From Neobacillus niacini (GTDB taxonomy: Bacteria > Bacillota > Bacilli > Bacillales > Cytobacillaceae), in assembly GCF_023715415.1 (NCBI RefSeq), contig NZ_JAMBOB010000010.1:62001-126000 (forward strand): a stretch of 64,000 nucleotides of DNA, read 5' to 3'. This document shows positions 24,534 to 32,089 of the stretch, in pieces. Position numbers and translations under genes: made by a program. A model generated the notes under the pieces. It was not told the DNA's origin and ran no database searches. It was given only the letters and a program-made list of their open reading frames with translations. Position 1 is the first letter of the stretch. The number at the start of each line of letters is the position of its first letter.

Positions 24534-25286
24534 TCACCAGCCCCGGCCAGCACCCCCGCCGCCTGAGGAACCTCCCCCGCCACCTCTGGAACCGCCGCCG
24601 CCTCCACCTCTGCCAAGAGAGATGATGGATAGAAGTAAATAGGTTAGTGTCCCGCCAAAAAATTTAAAGTCTAGAAACACAACGACAATGACTATGAGAA
24701 TCACAAGCCATGAAGGTATTCCAAACCCGCCATCGCTGGTCTGTTCAACTTGTCTGTCAGGGGAAGACAATCCACCTTCTTCTTGCCCATTTTCGGCTAA
24801 AACTTCATCCGCTAGTACCTTATAAGTTTCTAGTATTGCTTTGTTTGGCTGTTCATTTTGAAGGTAGGGGATGGCATGCTCATCAAGGATTCTTCCCGCT
24901 TTACCATCTGGAATTCTCCCCTCCAGCCCATAACCTACTTCGATTCGGATTAATCGATTGATAACAGAAATAACAAGCAAGACACCATTGTTTTCTGTTT
25001 CATTTCCAATTCCATATTGTCTGAAGGCTTCATTTGCATATTCCTCCATACTGTTTTCTCCAATGGAATCTACCGTTAACACAGAAATTTGTGCAGTTGT
25101 TTGATCTTCTACTGTTCTTCCTAAGCTTCTAATTTCCTCTACTTCAGCTTGCGTTAGTACCTTAGCAAAATCTTGTACATAAATATCGCCAATCGGAGCT
25201 GGCATTTTGATATTCTCAGCAAGTGCTTCACCTTGAAATAGAAAAAAAACGAAAAAAAGAAGGCTGAAGACCGCTTTCGGTTTCAT
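24534..25286 (-). CDS. TPM-domain membrane protein with Gly-rich tail (YgcG-like)
   Basis: 250 aa. Signal peptide (1-23, ending GEALA), TPM domain (~33-165: IYVQDFAKVLTQAEVEEI, GNGVLLVIS-like NNGVLLVISVINRLIRIEVGYGLEG), a membrane helix (~192-212), and a Gly/Ser/Arg tail ending GGGGAGRGW. The same layout occurs in the YgcG/YdjH family, encoded next to LemA. TPM domains are linked to phosphatase activity in plants and to membrane-complex assembly; the bacterial role is unclear. The ATG overlaps the LemA stop by 4 bp (ATGA). Confidence 0.85.
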   Translation of the reverse strand: MKPKAVFSLLFFVFFLFQGEALAENIKMPAPIGDIYVQDFAKVLTQAEVEEIRSLGRTVEDQTTAQISVLTVDSIGENSMEEYANEAFRQYGIGNETENNGVLLVISVINRLIRIEVGYGLEGRIPDGKAGRILDEHAIPYLQNEQPNKAILETYKVLADEVLAENGQEEGGLSSPDRQVEQTSDGGFGIPSWLVILIVIVVVFLDFKFFGGTLTYLLLSIISLGRGGGGGGSRGGGGGSSGGGGAGRGW

Positions 25287-25861
25287 TCTCCATTGCCTCC
25301 AAAGTCTACTTCAGGGGCTTCTGCTGCTTTAGGATCAGCAGTGAAATATTCTTTTTCATCAAAACCTGTCATCCCTGCTATCAGTGCCCCAGGGAATTGT
25401 TTTACTTTTTTGTTGTATACAGCAACCTGGTCATTGTAATCCTTCCGTGCTACAGAAATTCTATTTTCTGTTCCAGAGAGCTCGTCCATTAATTGTGTAA
25501 ACTGTTTATCAGCTTTTAGGTCCGGATAGTTTTCAACTACTACGAGCAATCGACTAAGTGCACCTGTTAATTCTGCATTTGCCGTAGCCTCTTCTTCCAC
25601 TGTATTCGCCCCTGCCAGCCTTGCTCTTGCATCAGAAATCTCTGCGATTACCTCTTTTTCATGTGAAGCATATCCTTTAACGGTATTCACTAGGTTTGGT
25701 ATCAAATCAAGCCTTCTTTGCAGTTGGTTTTCAATCTGTGCATATGATTGGTCTACATTCTCTTCAAGGGTAACAAAGTTGTTATAACTCGACATTAACG
25801 ATATACCAAATATAACAATCACAGCAAGAATAATTCCTAGGACCAAAAATCCTTTTTTCAT
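25283..25861 (-). CDS. lemA: LemA family protein
   Basis: 192 aa: a short lumenal/external N-terminus, one membrane helix (~5-23), then a long helical domain with the LemA pattern (SYNNFVTLEENVDQSYAQIE, QRRLDLIPNLVNTVKGYASHE, ARARL, VVENYPDLKADKQFTQL, NRISVARKDYNDQVAVYN). Start taken at ATG 25861 with AAAGGAG upstream; a GTG three codons earlier is too close to the site. It forms an operon with the TPM gene. The function of LemA in Firmicutes is unknown beyond envelope association. Confidence 0.9.
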   Translation of the reverse strand: MKKGFLVLGIILAVIVIFGISLMSSYNNFVTLEENVDQSYAQIENQLQRRLDLIPNLVNTVKGYASHEKEVIAEISDARARLAGANTVEEEATANAELTGALSRLLVVVENYPDLKADKQFTQLMDELSGTENRISVARKDYNDQVAVYNKKVKQFPGALIAGMTGFDEKEYFTADPKAAEAPEVDFGGNGE

Positions 25862-25912
25862 TTTGAACACACTCCTTTCCTATAGTATGTATCATTACCT
25901 ATTCGAAATATG

Positions 25913-25943
25913 AAAAGCTGCGTGGATTTTACCACACAGCTTT
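25913..25943 (-). terminator. Terminator after the 77-aa gene
   Basis: Minus strand AAAGCTGTGTGG / CCACGCAGCTTTT with one U-G pair that is mismatched on the plus strand, so it works for the hpt/77-aa transcript and insulates the LemA promoter. Confidence 0.75.
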
Positions 25944-25947
25944 GGAG

Positions 25948-26181
25948 TTACTTCTTCTCTTTATTTTCATTTAATTCATCGATAAGCTGCTTTGTCCTTT
26001 TGGCATTACCTTCTGCAAAGTTTTCGAGGCGTTCCTTTAATTCATCATCATCGTGAATCCGCTCTGCTGTAATGAGATACGACCTCATGAGATCTTCTTC
26101 TACCTCAATTGAATGTTCAAGAATTTCTTCTAGATTATTTTTTTCATCTTCATTTTTCCCTTTAAAAATATTTGCAGTCAA
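25948..26181 (-). CDS. Small acidic helical protein, unknown
   Basis: 77 aa, rich in Glu, Asp, Lys and predicted all-helical; no Cys, no signal or membrane segment. The pattern EEILEHSIEVEEDLMRSYLITAERI, with later AEGNAKRTKQLIDEL, looks like one pair of helices of a four-helix bundle and might be ferritin-like, but no metal site is convincing. It starts with TTG 26181, placed 9 bp after a perfect AGGAGG; the ATG five bases nearer is out of frame and stops at once. It is 29 bp downstream of the hpt paralogue and probably co-transcribed. Confidence 0.65.
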   Translation of the reverse strand: MTANIFKGKNEDEKNNLEEILEHSIEVEEDLMRSYLITAERIHDDDELKERLENFAEGNAKRTKQLIDELNENKEKK

Positions 26182-26210
26182 AGCATACTACCTCCTCTAA
26201 GTTGAGAAAA

Positions 26211-26738
26211 CTAATACTCTTCCACGGTCGCAATATAAGGTAAATTTCTATAATTCTGTGCGTAGTCGATTCCATAACCGACGATGAATTCATCTGGGAT
26301 TACAAAGCCAACGTAATCCACTGGTAATTCCACTCTTCTTCTTTCAGGCTTGTCTAAGAGTGTGCAAATCTTAATTTGTTTCGGTTTATGCATATTCAAA
26401 TGGTCTCTCAAAAAATGCAACGTTAAACCGCTGTCTATGATATCTTCAACCACCACAACATTTTTATTCGTGATATCCTCATCAAGATCCTTTAATAGTT
26501 TTACTTTCCCAGTTGTTTCTGTTTGGTCGCTATAACTTGAAACCGAAATGAAATCGACGTTTATATTCCCCTTCATTTCACGTATCAAATCTGCTGCGAA
26601 TACAAAGGAACCTTTAAGTACAGCGATTAACATGATTGGCTCATTCTTAAAATCTCTTTCAATTTCCTCTGCTAATTCTTTCACTCTTTGTTTTATTTCT
26701 GTCTCTGAAATCATTGTATCTTTCACTCTATAGGGCAC
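26211..26738 (-). CDS. hpt: Hypoxanthine phosphoribosyltransferase (paralogue)
   Basis: 175 aa. PRPP-binding motif VVVVEDIIDSGLT (94-106, acidic pair E98/D99), flexible loop SSYSDQTETTGKVK, the LLDKPERRR segment and C-terminal IDYAQNYRNLPYI, all as in B. subtilis HPRT. It salvages hypoxanthine or guanine to IMP/GMP with PRPP. The housekeeping hpt normally sits between tilS and ftsH; neither is here, so this is likely a second copy. It starts with GTG 26738 behind AAGGT. Confidence 0.88.
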   Translation of the reverse strand: MPYRVKDTMISETEIKQRVKELAEEIERDFKNEPIMLIAVLKGSFVFAADLIREMKGNINVDFISVSSYSDQTETTGKVKLLKDLDEDITNKNVVVVEDIIDSGLTLHFLRDHLNMHKPKQIKICTLLDKPERRRVELPVDYVGFVIPDEFIVGYGIDYAQNYRNLPYIATVEEY

Positions 26739-26844
26739 GAATCATACCTTCTTTCTTAAAAATCCTAAGTGAGACTACACTATTATTTCAAAAAATAATT
26801 CTGAATACAAATTTTCAAAAAAAGACTAGTTGATTTCGTTTTAA

Positions 26845-27222
26845 CTACACACTTCTTTTTTCCGTAACTGCCTCACTTACCATCTTGTACATACACTCAA
26901 CTCCCTCTTCAGAAGCTTCAAAGCTATATGCATTCTCGCTCTTAATTCCAAGACTGTCTGCCTCCTTCTCGGCATCAATGTTTGCTCCTAAGAAAATGAA
27001 TTCCCAGTTATATTTCTCCTGCTGATGCTTAATTAACTCTTTCACTTTTTTGTAGGTAAATTCCCTGCTGGCATTTTCAAAACCATCTGTGGTGATTACA
27101 AAAATAACCTTTCCAGGCCGATAGTCCTCCTTTGTTTTTGATAATCGATAACCAACATCTAGAATGGTTTTTCCTACCGCATCAAGCAGAGCCGTACACC
27201 CTCTTACAGGCGTTGGACTATT
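26845..27222 (-). pseudogene. N-terminally truncated vWA-domain protein
   Basis: In one frame 27219-26845 encodes the C-terminal ~125 residues of a von Willebrand A-type protein: GCTALLDAVGKTILD, the MIDAS-type VIFVITTDGFENAS, FIFLGANIDAEKEADSLGI. An in-frame TAA stands right upstream (27222-27220) and the N-terminal strand with the first MIDAS motif (DxSxS) is missing; the 90 bp beyond contain only a hairpin. Family members are about 200-230 aa, so roughly half is gone. A GTG at 27045 could still start a 66-aa peptide, but it lacks a site. I regard it as a decayed gene. Confidence 0.75.
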
Positions 27223-27225
27223 TTA

Positions 27226-27259
27226 GTTTAAATCCATTGCTATAAAAAAGGATTTAAAC
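27226..27259. repeat. Inverted repeat at the break point of the vWA pseudogene
   Basis: GTTTAAATCC (27226-27235) and GGATTTAAAC (27250-27259), perfect 10-bp arms, 14-base spacer, exactly where the vWA coding homology ends. It may mark a deletion junction or an operator for the VOC gene, whose TATAAT -10 lies at 27283-27288. Confidence 0.5.
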
Positions 27260-27324
27260 AGTCTAATACCGAATTAATCGGATATAATGAAATTTGTACA
27301 TAGCCTTTAAGAGGAGTGAAGAAA

Positions 27325-27753
27325 ATGCCAATAAATGCTTATCTTGTTTTCAATGGTAACACCCGTGAAGCAGTTGAATTTTATGCGAGAGTATTTAAAA
27401 CAGAAGCACCGCAAATTATGACTTTTGGTGAACAACCGCAACATCCTGATTACCCTATGCCAGAGGAAGCAAAAAATTTAATCATGCATACTCGACTAAA
27501 CATCGATGGAAGTACTGTTATGTTCTCTGACAATTTCCCTGGATCACCATTTATTGAAGGCAACAACATAACAATGGCATTAGTAAGTAAAAATTTGGAT
27601 GATATCCAATCTTGGTATGATCAATTAAAAGAAGGCGGCACTGTTACGATGGAGCTCCAAGAAACCTTTTGGGCTAAACTCTATGGCCAGATAACGGATA
27701 AATTCGGAATCCACTGGCAGATAAGCCATGACACCGGAGAATATGGCAGTTAA
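27325..27753 (+). CDS. PhnB-like VOC superfamily protein
   Basis: 142 aa. VOC (glyoxalase/dioxygenase fold) protein of the PhnB/YjdN type: NAYLVFNGNTREAVEFYARVF at the start, MPEEAKNLIMHTRLNIDG, MFSDNFPG and the C-terminal FWAKLYGQITDKFGIHWQI. The substrate is unknown for this group. Start set at ATG 27325 because GAGGAG (27311-27316) is 8 bp upstream; the frame opens at an internal GTG three codons earlier. Single gene with its own likely promoter (TATAAT 27283-27288) and terminator. Confidence 0.88.
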   Translation: MPINAYLVFNGNTREAVEFYARVFKTEAPQIMTFGEQPQHPDYPMPEEAKNLIMHTRLNIDGSTVMFSDNFPGSPFIEGNNITMALVSKNLDDIQSWYDQLKEGGTVTMELQETFWAKLYGQITDKFGIHWQISHDTGEYGS

Positions 27754-27764
27754 TTAATCCATAC

Positions 27765-27802
27765 AAAAAGGGCACAGTCTTTTCATGACTGTACCCTTTT
27801 TC
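27765..27802. terminator. Bidirectional terminator
   Basis: AAAAAGGG-ACAGTC / GACTGT-CCCTTTTT type stem between the convergent VOC and amino-acid ATPase genes, with A- and T-runs on both sides. Confidence 0.85.
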
Positions 27803-28549
27803 TTATTTCAAGCTTCTACTTAAGAAGGCCTTTGTCCTGTCATTTTGGGGATTTGTAAATAAATCAGATGGGTGTCCCGTTTCAATAATTTCACCGTTAT
27901 CCATGAAAACAACTCTGTTTGCCACTTCCCTGGCAAAGCCCATTTCATGTGTCACAACAATCATTGTCATCTGCTCTTGTGCTAGTGCCTTCATAACCTC
28001 TAGAACCTCTCCTGTCAATTCAGGATCCAATGCTGAAGTTGGTTCGTCAAACAAAAGGATGTCAGGATTCATCATCAGTGCTCTCGCAATCGCCACCCTT
28101 TGTTTTTGACCGCCCGAAAGGCTGGCTGGATAGGCATCCGCTCTTTCTGTCAGACCAATTTTTCCTAACAGCTCTGTACTTCTTTGCTGAATGGATGAAA
28201 CGGGCTCGTTCTTTACCAATTTAGGAGGCAATTCTAGATTCTCCTTAACCGTCAGGTGCGGGAATAAATTAAAATGCTGGAAGACCATTCCCATTTTCGA
28301 GGTAATCTTCTTGATTTCCTGTGGCTTTGCATAGACTCCATCCTTAACAAAGGTTTCACCAGAAATCGTAATGCTTCCCGAATTTATTTCCTCCAAGTGA
28401 ACTAAGCTCCGAAGCAGCGTACTTTTCCCTGATCCAGATGGACCGATAATCGCTACCACATCATTTTTGTTTACGTCAAAGGTGATTTGCTTTAGTACAT
28501 CCACCTTGCCAAATGACTTTTTCAGGCTGGATACTTCAATGATTGCCAC
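27803..28549 (-). CDS. Polar amino-acid ABC transporter ATPase (GlnQ/TcyC-like)
   Basis: 248 aa. Walker [13 protein letters not shown]-loop [14 protein letters not shown], signature [15 protein letters not shown], Walker [17 protein letters not shown] and switch His VVTHEMGFA, all intact. Start placed at GTG 28549 with AAGAAGG upstream; the TTG at 28558 lies too close to the site. Last gene of a binding protein-permease-ATPase operon, overlapping translation signals with the permease end. Confidence 0.92.
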   Translation of the reverse strand: MAIIEVSSLKKSFGKVDVLKQITFDVNKNDVVAIIGPSGSGKSTLLRSLVHLEEINSGSITISGETFVKDGVYAKPQEIKKITSKMGMVFQHFNLFPHLTVKENLELPPKLVKNEPVSSIQQRSTELLGKIGLTERADAYPASLSGGQKQRVAIARALMMNPDILLFDEPTSALDPELTGEVLEVMKALAQEQMTMIVVTHEMGFAREVANRVVFMDNGEIIETGHPSDLFTNPQNDRTKAFLSRSLK

Positions 28550-28564
28550 ATTAACCAATCCTTC

Positions 28565-29224
28565 TTATTCAAATTTATATCTGCGTTCAATCCCTTTAAA
28601 TACAAATGTTAAAAACAGCGTCATTATGAGATATATCAAACCAGCAACGAAAAATGGGACAATCGTAAAGTCACGGTTTACTGCTGTCTGAGCATAGTGA
28701 AGCAGCTCCGGTACGGCAACTGCATAGAGCAGTGCGGTATCCTTAACGAGTGTCACGGATTCATTCGCAATCGCCGGAAGGGTAACCCGAAACATTTGCG
28801 GTAAAATAATTCTTGTGGTTGTCTGCCATTTACTTAAACCAAGAACCTTTGATGCCTCATATTGTCCTTTATCAATCGCCAATAGACCACCGCGGAATAT
28901 TTCTGCAAAGTACGCTGCGTAATTTAATACGAATCCTAAACAAGCAGCAACGAATCGATCTAATACTAAATATTCTCCGACCACTGGAAGCATCGGCAGG
29001 CCAAAGCAGATTAATAATAATTGTAGTAATAGCGGTGTCCCTCTCATAACGTAAATATAGCCCTGGGCAAGTAATGATACTGGCTTTAAGCTGCTTTTTA
29101 CAGCAAGAGTAAGCAGGAAACCAAGTGGCACGGAGACGATAATTGCAATGAAAAACAAAAGAATCGTCATCTGCGCCCCTTCAAGCATAGGAACAAGAAT
29201 CGATGCGAAATATTCAAGTGACAT
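28565..29224 (-). CDS. Polar amino-acid ABC transporter permease
   Basis: 219 aa, HisM/GlnP type with about five helices. The N-terminal MTILLFFIAIIVSVPLG, YVMRGTPLLLQLLLI, and the EAA loop around EASKVLGLSKWQTTTRIILPQMFR (interacts with the ATPase) are typical. Only one permease gene is present, so the channel is a homodimer. GGAGG 7 bp before ATG. Confidence 0.92.
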   Translation of the reverse strand: MSLEYFASILVPMLEGAQMTILLFFIAIIVSVPLGFLLTLAVKSSLKPVSLLAQGYIYVMRGTPLLLQLLLICFGLPMLPVVGEYLVLDRFVAACLGFVLNYAAYFAEIFRGGLLAIDKGQYEASKVLGLSKWQTTTRIILPQMFRVTLPAIANESVTLVKDTALLYAVAVPELLHYAQTAVNRDFTIVPFFVAGLIYLIMTLFLTFVFKGIERRYKFE

Positions 29225-29241
29225 ACTAATTCCTCCAAAAA

Positions 29242-29275
29242 CAAAACAGGGTTCCCACTAGGAAATCCTGTTTTG
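29242..29275 (-). terminator. Intercistronic hairpin after the amino-acid-binding protein gene
   Basis: CAAAACAGG / CCTGTTTTG stem without a following U-run. It likely protects the upstream binding-protein mRNA or attenuates the downstream permease and ATPase genes. Confidence 0.6.
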
Positions 29276-29288
29276 CCTTATTTTCATA

Positions 29289-30065
29289 TTACTTTAGAAC
29301 TTTATCTTCTCCAAACCAACTTTTTGAGATTTCTGCAGCAGTTCCGTCCTCATTCATCTCATCAAGTGCCTTTTGGAGCTTTTCTAATAATTCCTCGTTG
29401 CCTTTTTTTACACCAATACCATATTCTTCAGGTGCAAGCGACTCTTCAAGTACCGTAAATGTGTCTTCCTCTTTAGACATGTAGTAATTGATGACAACTT
29501 CATCAATGACCACAGCATCCAAACGACCACTCTTTAAGTCGGTTAATGCCTGTACATTGTCAGCAAACTCTGTTACGGTCTTAACTTTTTCCTTAATAGA
29601 TGAAGCATTTAAAGCGTCAGAAGCTGAAGAAAGTGACTGCAGCCCAACTACCTTTCCTTCTAAGTCAGCTAATTTAGTAACCTTTGAATCAGAGAGAGTT
29701 ACAATCACCTGTGCATTCTTTAAATATGGTTTTGTGAAAAGAACCTTTTCTTTCCGTTCATCGGTAATAGTGTATCCGTTCCAAATAAGGTCAATTCGTC
29801 CGCTGCTAAGCTCAGCTTCTTTCGTTTTCCAGTCAATTGGCTGGAATGTAACTTCCGTTCCCATCTTTTCTGCTGCTGCTTTAGCGTAATCAATATCAAA
29901 ACCTACAATATTATTATCCTCATCACGGAATCCCATTGGTGCAAATTTATCATCAATTCCGATGACAAGCTTATCATCCTTTTTACTAGCTGAGTTGGAA
30001 CATCCAGAAAAAATTAAAAGTACTGCAGTTACGATAAGAATCATGGTTGCTATTCGTCTCTTCAT
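29289..30065 (-). CDS. Polar amino-acid-binding lipoprotein
   Basis: 258 aa. Lipobox SGCS (Cys about 22), then SBP_bac_3 fold: KLVIGIDDKFAPMGFRDEDNNIVGFDIDYAKA, the arginine-carboxylate pair region SGRIDLIWNGYTITDERK, and VVIDEVVINYY. These match the glutamine/cystine/arginine class. Exact specificity (cystine TcyA-like, arginine ArtP-like, or glutamine) cannot be settled by eye. No T-box or SAM riboswitch is visible upstream. AAAGGGG precedes the ATG. Confidence 0.9.
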   Translation of the reverse strand: MKRRIATMILIVTAVLLIFSGCSNSASKKDDKLVIGIDDKFAPMGFRDEDNNIVGFDIDYAKAAAEKMGTEVTFQPIDWKTKEAELSSGRIDLIWNGYTITDERKEKVLFTKPYLKNAQVIVTLSDSKVTKLADLEGKVVGLQSLSSASDALNASSIKEKVKTVTEFADNVQALTDLKSGRLDAVVIDEVVINYYMSKEEDTFTVLEESLAPEEYGIGVKKGNEELLEKLQKALDEMNEDGTAAEISKSWFGEDKVLK

Positions 30066-30185
30066 TTGTATGTACCCCTTTTATTTAAGATAATTTTGCT
30101 TTAGTACGTTACCATATTATCATACTACCACATTATAACACTATAATATTATGGATTACAACTAAATAATAAAAAGGAGCCTATT

Positions 30186-30731
30186 TTAGAAATAGACTCC
30201 ACTCGTTGGTATTTTCCAAATCATATGATTTTGCCCTTGACCCCAATAATCCTTCAAACAATACTCAGGTTCTTTGAATTTCTTTTTCCAGATGGTTTGG
30301 GCTGTTTTGAAGCCGCTGTCTAGACAGAATTCTTGGATCCCCCTGGCATTTAATGTCCTCAACATCTCAGCTAAGAGTTTATTTCCTACGCCCTGTCTTT
30401 GATATTCAGGAAGTACGTATACCGTCCCTATTTCAATCGTATTCACCAGTTCTCCGTTGGTACACTCTTCTATCAGTTCATTCGCATTCCCACAGGCTAT
30501 GGTTCCAATAATTTTATTTTGTAACAAAGCTATTAAAAAATACCTTTTCTCGCCGCTAGTCTCAAAATCCATCTTCAAATACTTTTTCTTACTTTCAATA
30601 TCAGCTTCAATCTCTTCCACTAAATCTGCTAATCCTTCTCTTGCAAATGTATCGGTAAGGACCGTCCTAAAAAATAGGTTCAATTCCTCTAGGTCTTCGA
30701 TACTAGGTCTTCTAATCTCTACCTTTAGCAT
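30186..30731 (-). CDS. GNAT family N-acetyltransferase
   Basis: 181 aa. GNAT fold with the acetyl-CoA loop EYQRQGVGNKLLAEML (~111-126) preceded by the beta-4 strand IGTVYVLP. N-terminal part has the FFRTVLTDTFAREG helix. The substrate is unknown. AGGAGG 5 bp before ATG; it follows the MFS gene by 14 bp and is probably its operon partner, so it could modify the pump's substrate (for example a toxic amine), which is a guess from context. Confidence 0.85.
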   Translation of the reverse strand: MLKVEIRRPSIEDLEELNLFFRTVLTDTFAREGLADLVEEIEADIESKKKYLKMDFETSGEKRYFLIALLQNKIIGTIACGNANELIEECTNGELVNTIEIGTVYVLPEYQRQGVGNKLLAEMLRTLNARGIQEFCLDSGFKTAQTIWKKKFKEPEYCLKDYWGQGQNHMIWKIPTSGVYF

Positions 30732-30745
30732 TTTAGCCTCCTAAT

Positions 30746-31990
30746 TCAAGTTGACATGTTTTTTTGAACTCTGATCTTATTTACCACAAAAAGTCCACTA
30801 TAGAGAAGGAAAGTCCCGGCCATTACTATCATTCCAAGGAAAACGGACATCATCGTCGGCAGTAAAAATGCGCCCAATACGATGGCACCACGAGCGATTA
30901 AATCTGCTCCGCTAAAGCCTAAATTAGAAAAAGCAGAATAGGAACCGCGTTTATCCTCCGGCATCATGTTTGCCTTTTCAGCATTGGCAATCGGTGAATA
31001 AATAAGCTCGCCAATTGTCGCAATGGCATTAAATAAAATCAAGACATACCAGATATTAGCCGATGTGACGATGGTATAGCCCGCACTATAAAGTAACAGC
31101 CCCAGCAGCAGCATCTTTCGCGGCGAAAATTTATCTGTCATTTTCGTAACAAAAAAGGTTAGGGCGACAACCATCAGCATATTTTCGATATTTAGAAAAC
31201 TAAGCATCCTTACGCCAGCAACTTCAAAATCTCCTACAAATACGGATTTAAACTCTTCTGCCAAACGAACACCTATGTAACTATTTAAAGAAAATTCTGC
31301 TGCAAAAATAAACATCGACCCTGCCACTGCCATGACAAATGGTTTATCCTGGAAGGCAACTTTGTAGTTTTGGACGAGATCCATAAAAATGTTTTCATGT
31401 TTCTTTTCAAGCAGCTTTACACGTGTATCTTTTAGCCAGATGCCATAGGCAATCGGCAAGCTGGTAGATACAATGGTTAATGTAATAAACAGCTCTAATT
31501 GATGATTTACATATAAAAGTCCGCCTAATGCTGCCCCAATCGCCATGGCTAAATTAACCAGCCAATAATCGAGGGCATAAACACTCTTTCGATTTTCGGG
31601 TGTTGTTGAGTCAATGATGATTGCGTGTACGGCAGGACGTCCGAGAGAGCTTGTAATCGTGAAAATTACATAACTGATTGCAAATAATACAATCCATTTT
31701 TCTTCAGGCATTAAGCTTACCGTCATAAGTGCAAACATAAGTGCACTGGACGATGACGATAAGATGATTATTTTTTTTCGAGGGAAGCGGTCTGAAATAT
31801 AGCCGCCGATAAAGTTAATAAAGAAGCTTATTATGACCGTGATTGCTAAGAAAACGCCTGCCCACACCGCACCCTTCTGCTGCGCAAAGAAGAGCGCCAT
31901 GAACGGCATTACAGAGCTTGCAATTGCTCGATTAAAAAACGAGGTAATCAGTCGAACCTTAATATTTTGGGGATATTCTTTCCACGCCAT
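30746..31990 (-). CDS. MFS transporter, 12 helices
   Basis: About 414 aa. Major facilitator with motif A GGYISDRFPRKKIII between helices 2 and 3 and a second-half SPIANAEKANMMPEDKRGS loop. The profile resembles drug or sugar efflux MFS proteins. Start placed at ATG 31990 behind AAAGGTG; the frame opens at GTG four codons earlier. It is divergent from the SgrR-like regulator, which is the arrangement of E. coli sgrR-setA, so the pump may export sugars or small toxic metabolites under SgrR-like control. Confidence 0.88.
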   Translation of the reverse strand: MAWKEYPQNIKVRLITSFFNRAIASSVMPFMALFFAQQKGAVWAGVFLAITVIISFFINFIGGYISDRFPRKKIIILSSSSSALMFALMTVSLMPEEKWIVLFAISYVIFTITSSLGRPAVHAIIIDSTTPENRKSVYALDYWLVNLAMAIGAALGGLLYVNHQLELFITLTIVSTSLPIAYGIWLKDTRVKLLEKKHENIFMDLVQNYKVAFQDKPFVMAVAGSMFIFAAEFSLNSYIGVRLAEEFKSVFVGDFEVAGVRMLSFLNIENMLMVVALTFFVTKMTDKFSPRKMLLLGLLLYSAGYTIVTSANIWYVLILFNAIATIGELIYSPIANAEKANMMPEDKRGSYSAFSNLGFSGADLIARGAIVLGAFLLPTMMSVFLGMIVMAGTFLLYSGLFVVNKIRVQKNMST

Positions 31991-32089
31991 ATTTATCAAC
32001 ACCTTTCATACTCTTTATAGTAAACTAGACGTAACTATTTAAAAATGACCAATTTTCAAAAAAATGTCTACTTTTAAAGGAATGTGAAT

